A stretch of 64,000 nucleotides of DNA from Clostridium putrefaciens (GTDB lineage Bacteria; Bacillota; Clostridia; Clostridiales; Clostridiaceae). The notes beneath the pieces were generated by a model. The model was not told the origin of the DNA, did not search any database, and saw only the letters and a program-made list of their open reading frames with translations. Shown in pieces: positions 37,226 to 46,073 of the stretch. The stretch lies in assembly GCF_900461105.1 (NCBI RefSeq), contig NZ_UFWZ01000001.1:1922001-1986000 (forward strand). The letters are read 5' to 3'. The first letter of the stretch is position 1. Each line of letters opens with the position of its first letter. The translations under genes were made by a program, and so were the position numbers.

Positions 37226-37900
37226 TTAATAATTAGAGTCTGATTTACCACCTTCACATATAACTATGGAAGCTGAGGCTCCTATTCTTGAAGCACCTGC
37301 ATTTATTACATTTATTGCATCTTCATAAGACCTTACTGCACCAGATGCTTTTACTCCCATATTGTCGCCAACAGTATCTCTCATAAGTTTAACATCCTTT
37401 GCTGTTGCTCCTCCTGTAGAAAATCCTGTAGAAGTTTTAACATAATTCGCTCCTGCTTCTTTAGAAAGCTTGCAGGCCATTATCTTTTCTTCATCTGTAA
37501 GAAGGCAAGTTTCTATTATAACCTTTGTAAGCGCTTTCTTGTTTGCTGCATTTACAACAGCTTTTATATCTTCTCTTACATAATCATAATCTTTAGCTTT
37601 AAGCTTTCCTATATTTATAACCATATCAACTTCTTCGGCTCCATTTTTTAAAGCATCTTGAACTTCAAAGGCTTTAACCTCTTTAGTGTTAGCTCCTAAA
37701 GGAAATCCTATAACTGTACATACTTTAACATCACTGCTCTTTAATAGTTCTGAACATAATGCAACATTGGAAGGGTTTACACAAACTGATGCAAAATTAT
37801 GTTCTGAGGCTTCCTCACATAATATTTTAATTTGTGCCTCTGTAGCGTCTGCTTTTAATAAAGTGTGATCAATATACTTTGCTAATATCTTTTTATCCAT
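37226..37900 (-). CDS. deoC: Deoxyribose-phosphate aldolase
   Basis: Cleaves 2-deoxyribose 5-phosphate to glyceraldehyde 3-phosphate and acetaldehyde in deoxynucleoside catabolism. 224 residues forming a TIM barrel: [46 protein letters not shown], the Schiff-base lysine in [15 protein letters not shown], then [14 protein letters not shown] and [13 protein letters not shown] lies upstream of ATG. It appears monocistronic with its own terminator; a 13-bp inverted repeat just upstream may be a repressor site. Confidence 0.97.
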   Translation of the reverse strand: MDKKILAKYIDHTLLKADATEAQIKILCEEASEHNFASVCVNPSNVALCSELLKSSDVKVCTVIGFPLGANTKEVKAFEVQDALKNGAEEVDMVINIGKLKAKDYDYVREDIKAVVNAANKKALTKVIIETCLLTDEEKIMACKLSKEAGANYVKTSTGFSTGGATAKDVKLMRDTVGDNMGVKASGAVRSYEDAINVINAGASRIGASASIVICEGGKSDSNY

Positions 37901-37918
37901 AATACGCCTCCTAAAATT

Positions 37919-37950
37919 TTTTTTAAATACTTTATTGAGTATTTAAAAAA
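37919..37950 (-). repeat. 13-bp inverted repeat just upstream of deoC
   Basis: TTTTTTAAATACT (37919-37931) and AGTATTTAAAAAA (37938-37950) with a six-base loop, immediately before the deoC ribosome site. A DeoR-type operator or a leader hairpin are both possible. Confidence 0.5.
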
Positions 37951-38167
37951 CTGCAAATATATTTATTAATTGCAATTTTAATATGTTATATCTAAGTTCA
38001 TTTTATACCAATATATATAAATAAACAATACATTTAATAGTTTATTGCGATTAATATATTAATTAAGCTTTAAATTTACCTTTATAACTTTGTATCGTGT
38101 TTTAATCTTATTAACTTTCTGATATAATATATAAGATAATAACAATACATTATATTGTTTTTTTGAT
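37951..38167. other. AT-rich intergenic stretch between deoC and the orphan gene
   Basis: The deoC-to-orphan gap (37901-38284, 384 bases) holds the deoC-side inverted repeat, this featureless AT-rich part, and the orphan gene's promoter. I see no small ORF with a ribosome site, no RNA signature and no long repeat here. The deoC promoter should lie in it but no consensus pair stands out. Confidence 0.6.
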
Positions 38168-38195
38168 TTCACATATTTTTATGCTGTGTTATAAT
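38168..38195 (+). promoter_or_regulatory. Predicted sigma-A promoter of the 139-residue orphan gene
   Basis: TTCACA (38168-38173), 16 bases, TATAAT (38190-38195). A leader of roughly 80 bases would precede the gene. An alternative TTGATT at 38163 is spaced too far. Confidence 0.65.
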
Positions 38196-38284
38196 ACACT
38201 TTAGTAGTAGCATATCTATATATATTTATTTTACGAAGCATTAATAAATTCATACATTATATTATTAGAAAAGGAGTTATAACT

Positions 38285-38704
38285 ATGGGTTTTAGAGAAA
38301 AATTAGCTAAGCACTATACAGATGCTTATATAACTAAGTACGGAGATAGATTAGCACAAATTCAAGGGAATGCAGTATCCGTTAAAGTAGAAGAGAAGAC
38401 TATATTATGGCTATTTCATAAAATAACTGCAATATTAATTGTAAGGCCTGAAAGAAGTAAGGGAATAGTAAAGTGTGTTTATAAAAAAAGTAAATGGTTT
38501 AAAAAACCTGGCTTTATAAATATTAATCCAGGTCATCTTCTAGTTATTCAGGGACTCAAATCAAAAAAGGGTAAAAAATCTAAAGAAAATAAAGATTCCA
38601 TTGAAATAATGAATATCATGAATCTTACTACAAAAAAAGATTTAGTACCAGTAGATAAATCACAGTTAAAAAAATCCCAAAAGGTTCAAAGAATAAAACA
38701 GTAG
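38285..38704 (+). CDS. Orphan basic protein of unknown function
   Basis: 139 residues I do not recognise. The first ~95 residues look like a small folded domain (AKHYTDAYITKYGDRLAQIQ, VKVEEKTILWLFHKITAILI, KPGFININPGHLLVIQGLKS); the last ~45 are Lys/Ser-rich and probably disordered. There is no signal peptide or clear membrane span, and no cysteine pair except one Cys in VKCVYKK. AAGGAG lies eight bases upstream of ATG. Own promoter and very strong terminator, so a genuine, possibly well-expressed monocistronic gene. High positive charge might suit nucleic-acid or surface binding; that is a guess. Confidence 0.8.
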   Translation: MGFREKLAKHYTDAYITKYGDRLAQIQGNAVSVKVEEKTILWLFHKITAILIVRPERSKGIVKCVYKKSKWFKKPGFININPGHLLVIQGLKSKKGKKSKENKDSIEIMNIMNLTTKKDLVPVDKSQLKKSQKVQRIKQ

Positions 38705-38708
38705 TAAT

Positions 38709-38758
38709 AAAACAAAACCTCCTCACTAAAAAGATTTAGTGAGGAGGTTTTGTTTTAT
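38709..38758 (+). terminator. Strong terminator after the orphan gene
   Basis: A 22-bp perfect stem (38709-38730 with 38735-38756) with an AAGA loop. Its core CCTCCTCACTAAA/TTTAGTGAGGAGG is flanked by A/T-rich arms. It also faces the end of the Ca2+ ATPase gene and may stop transcription from both sides. Confidence 0.93.
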
Positions 38759-38859
38759 TACACAGGTGTACTAATTTCTAGTATTTCTTATATTAGTTGA
38801 TATTTCTTAGCATTAATAATCTTTATACTTCTTTATATTATTTAATTAAGAAAACTTAT

Positions 38860-41415
38860 TTAACCTTTATAATGATCCTTTTTGTAAAGATATAATCCAT
38901 TTATAAGTGTAATTATCCCAGAAAAAAATACTATAAATAGCCATTGTCCAATTCCTAATGCTGTAGTTTTAAATATATTTTGAAATAAAGGTATATAAAT
39001 TATACCTAAAAGCATTAATATAGATATTAAAACCGCTCCTAATAAATAAATATTAGTAAATGGATTTATCTCAAATATAGAGTGATTTTCAGACCTACAC
39101 TCAAAAACATGAATAAGCTGTGATAAAACTAAAGTACTTAAAGCCATAGTTCTACAAACTTCAAGACTCATATTATAGTATTTACCTACAATAAAGGAGA
39201 GCAAAGTACATATACCAATAAGGCTACCACGTATTAATATCTTCTCACTAAGACCATGTGAGAATATACTTTCATCCTTATGTCGTGGCTTTTCTAACAT
39301 CACATCTTCATCTGATGGGTCTACACCTAAAGCTATAGCCGGAAGTCCATCTGTAACTAAATTAACAAAAAGTATTTGTATAGGTGTAAGTGGGTTTTCT
39401 AAATAAAATATAGATGCTAAGAACATAGTAAGAACCTCTCCAAGATTACAGGATAAAAGATATCTAATAAACTTTCTTATATTATTATAAATAGTTCTTC
39501 CCTCATCTATAGCTGCTACTATTGTGGCAAAGTTATCATCCATTAATATCATAGATGAAGCCTCTTTTGTTACATCTGTGCCTGATATACCCATAGCAAT
39601 ACCTATATCAGCTTCTTTAATGGCTGGTGCATCGTTAACGCCATCCCCCGTCATTGCCACTATGTTACCTTGATTTTTAAAAGCCTTTACTATTCTTAAT
39701 TTATGGCTTGGACTTACTCTTGCAAATACCTTTATATTTTTCACAGCCTTTTCTAGGTCCTTATTTTTAAGATTTTCTATTGTCTCACCAATCATTACCT
39801 CATCTATGCTAGTACAAATACCAAGCTCTTTGCCTATGGCATAAGCTGTATTTTGATGATCCCCTGTAATCATAATAGGCTTTATCCCTGCCATCTTACA
39901 CTTTAAAACTGCATCTTTTACTTCAGGTCTTGGGGGATCTATTATACCTGCTATGCCCAAAAACGTTAAACTTGTTTCTAAATTATCACCCTTTGATAAG
40001 TTCTTATCTTTATACGCTGCAGCTATACACCTTAATGCACTTTTAGACATTCTATCCACTGCATTTATTATATTTTTCTTTTTATCTAATGTAAGAATTT
40101 CTACCTTACCATCTTCATAAAGGTACTTACATCTATCAACTACTCTTTCCGGTGCTCCTTTAACATAACAACATTCTCTACCATCTTCTCTAATTATTAC
40201 AGACATCATTTTTCTTGTAGAATCAAAGGGTATCTCATGTACCCTACTTGATTTTAGTATAAAACCTTTAAGTTCTTTAGGATTTTTATAAAACATTTTA
40301 ATCAATGCTACTTCTGTAGGGTCTCCTCTTAATGATTCTTCTATATCCCTTGCTTCAAAGTCATAAGAGCAGTCATTACAATATACAAGGGCCTTTTTTA
40401 GTAATATGTTATCTGATAAACTTACCCTTTCTAAATCATAAATATGTTGATTCTGATATACAGACTTAACTTTCATTTTATTTTCTGTAAGTGTTCCAGT
40501 TTTATCGCTACATATAATTGAAGTACATCCTAAAGTTTCTACTGCCGGTAGCTTTCTTACTAGAGCCTTTCTTTTTAACATCCTTGACACCCCTAAGGCT
40601 AAAGATACCGTAACTATTGCAGGTAACCCTTCCGGTATAGCTGCAACAGCAAGACTTACTCCAAGTAGGAACATTTCAGTAGGCTCTTGTCCTCTACTGA
40701 TGCCAACTAATGTAACTATCGCACAAATACAAAGGCACATTATAACAAGTACCCTACCAAGTGAAGCTAATTTTTCTTTTAAAGGCGACTTTTCTTCTTC
40801 TATATTTTGAATCATATCTGCTATCTTTCCCATTTCGGTTTTCATTCCTATAGCAAAAACTCTAGAAGTACACCTGCCTTTTAATATGGTAGTTCCCATA
40901 AATAATTTATTTTCTTTACTGCCTATACCCTTATTTGCTCCTTTTGACTCTCCTGTCAAGAGGGATTCATCCGCAACAACACTTACACCCTGAAGTAAGA
41001 TAGCATCGGCTGGCACCCTATCTCCTGCCTCTAATATAACTACATCACCTATGGTCACATCTTTAGCATTTATAACTGTAATCTTTCCATCACGTAAAAC
41101 TTTTGCTGTAGGTGCAGCGATACTTTTAAGTGCCTCTAGGGATCTTTCTGTTTTATATTCTTGAATAAACCCTAAAATAGCATTTATTATAACAATTATT
41201 ATTATTGTTATAGCATTTGACATATCCCCCATAATTCCCGATACTATAGTTGCTGCAATAAGTATCCAAGTTATAAAATCATTAAATTGAGAGAAGAATA
41301 TAATTAAAGGTGATATCTTCTTCTTTTGATAAAGTTCATTAAACCCATAAACCTTTTGAAGTCTTTCAGCTTCCTTAGTCTTTAGCCCCTGATACAGTTC
41401 TTTTTCTTGAAACAT
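38860..41415 (-). CDS. Calcium-transporting P-type ATPase (type II)
   Basis: 851 residues of the SERCA/PMCA-like bacterial Ca2+ pump family. All catalytic motifs are present: LLTGESKG, AVAAIPEGLPAIVTVSLALGVSR (M4 ion site), ICSDKTGTLTENKM (phosphorylated Asp), KGAPERVVDRC (nucleotide domain), MITGDHQNT, AMTGDGVNDAPAIKEADIGIAMG and FVNLVTDGLPAIALG (M6 site). Ten membrane helices expected. It probably exports Ca2+ to keep cytoplasmic levels low, relevant in a sporulating cell, though ion specificity is inferred. Transcribed divergently from the CBS-pyrophosphatase gene. It makes a useful contrast to the degenerate homologue at 32754-35291. Confidence 0.93.
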   Translation of the reverse strand: MFQEKELYQGLKTKEAERLQKVYGFNELYQKKKISPLIIFFSQFNDFITWILIAATIVSGIMGDMSNAITIIIIVIINAILGFIQEYKTERSLEALKSIAAPTAKVLRDGKITVINAKDVTIGDVVILEAGDRVPADAILLQGVSVVADESLLTGESKGANKGIGSKENKLFMGTTILKGRCTSRVFAIGMKTEMGKIADMIQNIEEEKSPLKEKLASLGRVLVIMCLCICAIVTLVGISRGQEPTEMFLLGVSLAVAAIPEGLPAIVTVSLALGVSRMLKRKALVRKLPAVETLGCTSIICSDKTGTLTENKMKVKSVYQNQHIYDLERVSLSDNILLKKALVYCNDCSYDFEARDIEESLRGDPTEVALIKMFYKNPKELKGFILKSSRVHEIPFDSTRKMMSVIIREDGRECCYVKGAPERVVDRCKYLYEDGKVEILTLDKKKNIINAVDRMSKSALRCIAAAYKDKNLSKGDNLETSLTFLGIAGIIDPPRPEVKDAVLKCKMAGIKPIMITGDHQNTAYAIGKELGICTSIDEVMIGETIENLKNKDLEKAVKNIKVFARVSPSHKLRIVKAFKNQGNIVAMTGDGVNDAPAIKEADIGIAMGISGTDVTKEASSMILMDDNFATIVAAIDEGRTIYNNIRKFIRYLLSCNLGEVLTMFLASIFYLENPLTPIQILFVNLVTDGLPAIALGVDPSDEDVMLEKPRHKDESIFSHGLSEKILIRGSLIGICTLLSFIVGKYYNMSLEVCRTMALSTLVLSQLIHVFECRSENHSIFEINPFTNIYLLGAVLISILMLLGIIYIPLFQNIFKTTALGIGQWLFIVFFSGIITLINGLYLYKKDHYKG

Positions 41416-41581
41416 TTCTTGTCCTCCTCCTTACAAACATATGATGTTTGTAAAATTCTCTTCACAATATTTATTGCCTATAGTAATATATGTTTCATAA
41501 GGATACTTTACAACTTAAAAGTTTGTAGCTAAAATAGATTTATAAAGATTCATAAAGATCTTTGAAAGGAGTTATTTAAAA

Positions 41582-43228
41582 TTGAAAGATGTAATATATA
41601 TATCAGGGCATAAAAATCCAGACAGTGATTCTATTTGTGCAGCTATTGCCTATGCTGAATTTAAAAATAGAACAGAAGACACCGAGGCACTTCCAGTAAG
41701 GCTTGGGGAACTAAATAGAGAAACAAAATTTATTTTAGATTATTTTGAAGTGGAATCTCCAAAACTAATAGAAACCGTAAAACTTCAAGTTTCTGATTTG
41801 AACATAGATAAGATAGCTCCTATATCACCAGATATATCCCTTAAGATGGCTTGGAATATAATGAAAAAACATAACCTTAAAACCTTGCCAGTAACAGATG
41901 AAAATGAATACTTAAAAGGGATAGTTTCAGTATCTAATCTTACCTCAACCTTTATGGATGTTTGGGATACTAATATACTTTCTAAAAGTAATACTAAACT
42001 TGAAAATATTTTAGAAACTTTATCTGCAAAACCAATATTTATTTATAAAGAAGCATCGAGCTTTAAAGGTAAAATTATTGTAACTGCCATGAAACCTGAA
42101 AGCATACAATGTTTAATTGAAGAAGGGGATATTGCAATTGTAGGAGATAGAGAAGATAATCAACTTATTTCTATAAATGCTAAATCTTCTCTAGTTATAG
42201 TAACAGGAACTCAAGAAGTAAGTGATACTGTAATAAAAAAAGCAGAGGAAAATGGTTGTACACTAATTTCAACCTCATATGATTCCTTTACTGCAGCAAG
42301 ACTTATAACCCAAAGCATTCCTGTTGAATATGTTATGGCGAAGGATAATATAATTAGCTTTTCTACAGAGGACTTTGTAGATGATATAAGAGATGTTATG
42401 ATTGAAACTAGGTATAGAAGTTATCCAGTTGTTAACATTGAAAATAGAATAATAGGGAGTATTTCAAGATACCATCTAATATCAAGGAACAAAAAAAAGG
42501 TTATATTATTAGATCATAATGAAAGAGGTCAATCTGTAGATGGTCTTGAAGATGCTGAAGTTTTAGAAATAATTGATCACCACAGAATTGCCGACGTACA
42601 AACAGGTACTCCAATTTACTTTAGAAATGAACCTGTTGGAAGTACATCCACAATAATAGGATCTATTTTCTTTGAAAATGGTATTAGACCTTCAAAAAAG
42701 GTAGCTGGAATATTATGTGCTGCTATAATTTCAGATACGCTTTTATTTAAATCACCTACTGCCACTAATGTAGATAAAATGATACTTAAAAGATTAGCTC
42801 AAATAGCTAACTTAGATGTAGAAACCTTTGCAAAAGAAATGTTTAAAGCTGGTACTTCATTGATAGATAGAACTGCTGAGGATGTATTCCATCAAGACTT
42901 TAAAATATTTAACCTTGGTAATATGAAAATTGGTGTGTCCCAAATAAATACTATGGACATAGAAAGTTTTTTGCCTATAAAGGCAGATATGATAGACCTT
43001 ATGGAAACTAAAGTTGTTAAAGAAAATTTTAATATCTTAATATTTATGTTAACAGATATATTAAATGTAGGATCAGAGATTATGGCTAGTGGACCTAATA
43101 AAGATATGGTGTCAAAAGCTTTTAATATAAAACTTAATAATAAGGAATCTATATTCCTACCAGGAATCTTATCTAGAAAAAAACAAGTGATCCCCCCTTT
43201 AAGTACTGCTATAACTATGATTAAATAA
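41582..43228 (+). CDS. Manganese-dependent inorganic pyrophosphatase with CBS and DRTGG domains
   Basis: 548-residue family II pyrophosphatase. The DHH domain is split: ISGHKNPDSDSICAAIAYAE at the start, then, after a regulatory insert, LLDHNERGQSVDG, EIIDHHRIAD and the DHHA2 region with the SRKKQ motif (PGILSRKKQVIPP) near the end. The insert (about 70-305) contains a CBS domain, a DRTGG domain (about 130-245) and a second CBS domain. In related clostridial CBS-PPases AMP inhibits and ATP or diadenosine polyphosphates activate. Start is TTG with AAAGGAG ten bases upstream. Hydrolysis of PPi complements PPDK, which makes or consumes PPi. Confidence 0.94.
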   Translation: MKDVIYISGHKNPDSDSICAAIAYAEFKNRTEDTEALPVRLGELNRETKFILDYFEVESPKLIETVKLQVSDLNIDKIAPISPDISLKMAWNIMKKHNLKTLPVTDENEYLKGIVSVSNLTSTFMDVWDTNILSKSNTKLENILETLSAKPIFIYKEASSFKGKIIVTAMKPESIQCLIEEGDIAIVGDREDNQLISINAKSSLVIVTGTQEVSDTVIKKAEENGCTLISTSYDSFTAARLITQSIPVEYVMAKDNIISFSTEDFVDDIRDVMIETRYRSYPVVNIENRIIGSISRYHLISRNKKKVILLDHNERGQSVDGLEDAEVLEIIDHHRIADVQTGTPIYFRNEPVGSTSTIIGSIFFENGIRPSKKVAGILCAAIISDTLLFKSPTATNVDKMILKRLAQIANLDVETFAKEMFKAGTSLIDRTAEDVFHQDFKIFNLGNMKIGVSQINTMDIESFLPIKADMIDLMETKVVKENFNILIFMLTDILNVGSEIMASGPNKDMVSKAFNIKLNNKESIFLPGILSRKKQVIPPLSTAITMIK

Positions 43229-43262
43229 CCCAAATTTAAATAGTAGTATTTATATCATATTA

Positions 43263-43308
43263 AAGGAGAGAAGAAATAAGTTATATTATTTCTTCTCTCC
43301 TTATTTGC
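43263..43308 (+). terminator. Terminator of the pyrophosphatase gene
   Basis: A 17-bp stem, 43263-43279 (AAGGAGAGAAGAAATAA) with 43286-43302, loop GTTATA, then ATTTG. It lies about 35 bases after the stop codon. Confidence 0.9.
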
Positions 43309-43369
43309 ATATTAATAAACCTTAATTAAGTTAATTAATCTCATATTTAAAATAACACCTTTAAGCAAT

Positions 43370-44137
43370 CTATTTATACAAGAATACTACCCCCATAAAC
43401 ATTGCAAAAAATATAAATGATAGAGCGTAGGTGACACTTAAATAATCTTTTATACAATACTCATCTATTTTACTATTATATCCCCCATACTCCTTAATAT
43501 AATTTATAGAATTTTTCTCAAAATGATGATAGAAGTTTATAGATTCTATATAGGCTGCCATGATTTCTATATTAAGTAAAGGCTTTGTAATAGAATTTTT
43601 AATATAATCTCCTTTAAAGTCTATTTCAAACTTTTTATTTCTAAATATATATATATAATAAAAGAATATCTGAATAATTAAAGCTGGTACTATGTTTAAA
43701 ATATTGTTTAATATTTTAAATAAATCATAATCTTTAATTTCACTAATATTATATATTAAAAAGTATATAATACCTACAGTATTAGAAAATAAGGCTATAT
43801 AAAACAGCGGTGCTACAAATCCACATAAAATTGACTTGCAGGCTAAAGTTATTGAACCATAAAACTTTATAGGGCCCTCATGTTCTAAATTTTTCTTTTC
43901 GCTATTACTTATATCTATAACTATAAATGCTATTATAAAATTTATCATTTCACCTTTAGGACCTATTTCCATTAAATTATATACAAAAAATATAAATATC
44001 ATATAAAAGATGTTCATTAATATCTTATATTTAAGTCTTTTCTTAAGTATCTTGTCACTGGTTCTAAAAACAACTTGTCTTTCTACTTTCCAAAAAATTA
44101 TACTTATTAAGCACCCCAATATATACCCAATTCCCAT
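43370..44137 (-). CDS. Polytopic membrane protein of unknown function
   Basis: 255 residues with about six hydrophobic segments (near 1-17, 39-57, 64-76, 96-125, 140-163, 232-252) and no motif I recognise. A glycine/proline-containing loop MEIGPKGEMINF follows helix 2, and a soluble stretch (about 170-225) precedes the last helix. It is isolated between the pyrophosphatase terminator and the flagellar operon terminator, on the minus strand. No pathway is suggested. The reading frame, length and start (ATG preceded by GGAG) look real. Confidence 0.7.
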   Translation of the reverse strand: MGIGYILGCLISIIFWKVERQVVFRTSDKILKKRLKYKILMNIFYMIFIFFVYNLMEIGPKGEMINFIIAFIVIDISNSEKKNLEHEGPIKFYGSITLACKSILCGFVAPLFYIALFSNTVGIIYFLIYNISEIKDYDLFKILNNILNIVPALIIQIFFYYIYIFRNKKFEIDFKGDYIKNSITKPLLNIEIMAAYIESINFYHHFEKNSINYIKEYGGYNSKIDEYCIKDYLSVTYALSFIFFAMFMGVVFLYK

Positions 44138-44237
44138 AACTCTTCTCCTTAAATAAATACTATACTAATGTATATTTTAATATAGCATCATATATTCTAA
44201 ACTCTTAACATTCTTATAAAATGTTATAATTAGACAT

Positions 44238-44280
44238 AAAAAAACAGGAAAGCTTTTGTATAATAAACTTTCCTGATTTA
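44238..44280 (-). terminator. Terminator of the flagellar operon
   Basis: CAGGAAAG (44245-44252) pairs with CTTTCCTG (44268-44275); the minus-strand transcript then reads TTTTTTTATG. It stands eight bases beyond the last flagellar gene and ends the roughly 20-kb unit. Confidence 0.92.
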
Positions 44281-44288
44281 TTAAATTA

Positions 44289-45080
44289 TTATCTTCCTCT
44301 AAGGTTATTGATTAATCCCCACATCTCATCTGCTGTCTTAAGGCTTCTTGAGTTCAATTCGAAAGCTCTTTGAGTTAATATAAGTTGAGTAAATTCTTCT
44401 GACATCTCTACATTAGACATTTCTACAAAACCTTGTCTTAAATCATAGTCTTTTGCTTCAACTAACCTCGCTCCTTCTACTGGAACAAAATAATTTTCTC
44501 CAACAGACACCAATGCCTCATCCCCTACTGTATTATAAATCGGGATCCTACCTATACGCACCCTAGCATTAGCCTCTTTTTTATAGATAACACCATCTTT
44601 GTCTATATTTAACTTACTATTCTCAAGTCCTACTTTATTAGGATTTATTCCTTCTTCATATTCTATATGAAGATAACTGCCCATATCATCTACTAAAGTT
44701 TCTCTGCTGGCATCTATATTAAAAGATCCTGCTCTCTTATAAACAGTTTGACCATCCGGTCTTGTAAATTTAAAAAATCCATCTCCATCTATAGCCAAAT
44801 CTGTATTCAATCCAGATTCTCTTATATTTCCTTGAGTAAACACCCTAAGCCCATTTGTAGTTTTTGATCCACCACCATTATAAGGGTCAATTTTCCTCTC
44901 TCCATTGTCTGTTATAGGATACCCTTGCCTATTTAAAGTTTCATACATAAGATCTTTGAATCTTACATCTACCTTTTTATATCCATCCGTTCCAACATTA
45001 GATATATTATTTGATATAGAATCCAACTTTTCCTGATTGGCCATCATAGCACTTTTACTATTCCAAAGAGTTCTTAACAT
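44289..45080 (-). CDS. flgG: Flagellar rod protein FlgG-like
   Basis: 263 residues of the flagellar basal-body rod/hook family. The N-terminal segment (MANQEKLDSISNNISNVGTD then GYKKVDVRFKDLM) and the C-terminal segment (VEMSNVEMSEEFTQLILTQR then AFELNSRSLKTADEM) are the paired alpha-helical ends that build the rod; DLAIDGDGFF is the central FlgE/F/G motif. It has no signal peptide; members are exported by the flagellar type III system. Gene order resembles the flgG pair of other clostridia and the flhO-flhP pair of Bacillus. Whether it is the distal (FlgG) or proximal (FlgF) rod is not certain. Confidence 0.85.
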   Translation of the reverse strand: MLRTLWNSKSAMMANQEKLDSISNNISNVGTDGYKKVDVRFKDLMYETLNRQGYPITDNGERKIDPYNGGGSKTTNGLRVFTQGNIRESGLNTDLAIDGDGFFKFTRPDGQTVYKRAGSFNIDASRETLVDDMGSYLHIEYEEGINPNKVGLENSKLNIDKDGVIYKKEANARVRIGRIPIYNTVGDEALVSVGENYFVPVEGARLVEAKDYDLRQGFVEMSNVEMSEEFTQLILTQRAFELNSRSLKTADEMWGLINNLRGR

Positions 45081-45094
45081 GTCTTATTACCTCC

Positions 45095-45877
45095 TTATCT
45101 TACAGCCCCTATTTCATTTGCTGCTTTATTTAATGTTTCATCAAGGGTTTGTACAATCTTTTGATTTGTTTCAAAACTTCTCATTACCGTCATCATGCTT
45201 ACCATTTCTTCTATGATATTAACATTAGATCTTTCTAGGGACTTATGTTTTACTAAAGTTCCATCCATATTTATTGGATTTTCACCTTGATACAAATTAT
45301 CCCCTATCTTTTTAAGTCCATTATAATCTTGGAAATCTACAGTATTAAATTTATAACTTTCTACATCATTCAACTTTAAGTTGCCATTATAATCCATAGT
45401 TAACTTTCCATCTCCAACAAATATAGGCTCCACAGCACCTGTTCTACTATTTATGCCCATTACATCATCACCACTATCTGTAACTAAATAGCCCCTAGAA
45501 TTAGAATGAAAATGACCATCTCTTGTATAGTAAGTTCCTGATCCATTTTGAGCATTCTTTTTTACTGTAAAAAAACCTCTTCCTTCTATAGCAAAATCAG
45601 TATCTTTTTCTGTACTTTCAATAGATCCTTGTGTAAAATTAACTACTGTTTCATCTATCTTACTTCCTAAAGATAATTTACCTATAGGATTCCGTACATT
45701 TCTTCCACCTAAATTCTTATCATAATTTTCTATTAAAACATCGTCAAACTTTTTAATAATAAGATTATCAGATTTATATCCTATAGTATTTGCATTAGCC
45801 ATATTAGATGATATAGTATTTTGTCTTGCTTCTTCAGTTATAAGTCCTGAAACTGCCGTATATATACCTCTTATCAT
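45095..45877 (-). CDS. Flagellar rod protein, FlgF/FlgG family (FlhO-like)
   Basis: 260 residues with MIRGIYTAVSGLITEEARQN and ISSNMANANTIGYKSDN at the start, DFAIEGRGFFTVKKNAQNGS centrally and IEEMVSMMTVMRSFETNQKI at the end: the standard rod-protein layout. Its ATG overlaps the stop of the upstream 59-residue ORF (TAATG), so translation is coupled. Fourteen bases separate it from the next rod gene. Probably the proximal rod partner (FlgF/FlhO role). Confidence 0.85.
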   Translation of the reverse strand: MIRGIYTAVSGLITEEARQNTISSNMANANTIGYKSDNLIIKKFDDVLIENYDKNLGGRNVRNPIGKLSLGSKIDETVVNFTQGSIESTEKDTDFAIEGRGFFTVKKNAQNGSGTYYTRDGHFHSNSRGYLVTDSGDDVMGINSRTGAVEPIFVGDGKLTMDYNGNLKLNDVESYKFNTVDFQDYNGLKKIGDNLYQGENPINMDGTLVKHKSLERSNVNIIEEMVSMMTVMRSFETNQKIVQTLDETLNKAANEIGAVR

Positions 45878-46056
45878 TACTCCACTTCCTTTTTGTTTAT
45901 AACTTTAAATTCTTCATGATAATCCATTCCAAGAACTCTAGCCTTTTCTTCTATCTTCTCTCTACTCATAGACTTGTCTAAGTTGTACCTAAACATGGAT
46001 ACTACTCCAATAATTATACCTAGACCTATTCCAACTAACACTCTTTTATCGCTCAA
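45877..46056 (-). CDS. Small single-span membrane protein in the flagellar operon (unknown)
   Basis: 59 residues, opening M-S-D-K-R and then one membrane segment VLVGIGLGIIIGVVSMF (about 6-22), followed by a charged tail RYNLDKSMSREKIEEKARVL, then GMDYHEEFKVINKKEVE. The stop codon overlaps the next gene's start (TAATG), strong evidence that it is translated. The start is TTG at 46056; no good ribosome site precedes it, so coupling to the upstream gene, 20 bases away, is likely. Family not recognised. Placement suggests a small export or rod-assembly accessory. Confidence 0.7.
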   Translation of the reverse strand: MSDKRVLVGIGLGIIIGVVSMFRYNLDKSMSREKIEEKARVLGMDYHEEFKVINKKEVE

Positions 46057-46073
46057 AAAGTTAAAGGTTGTTT

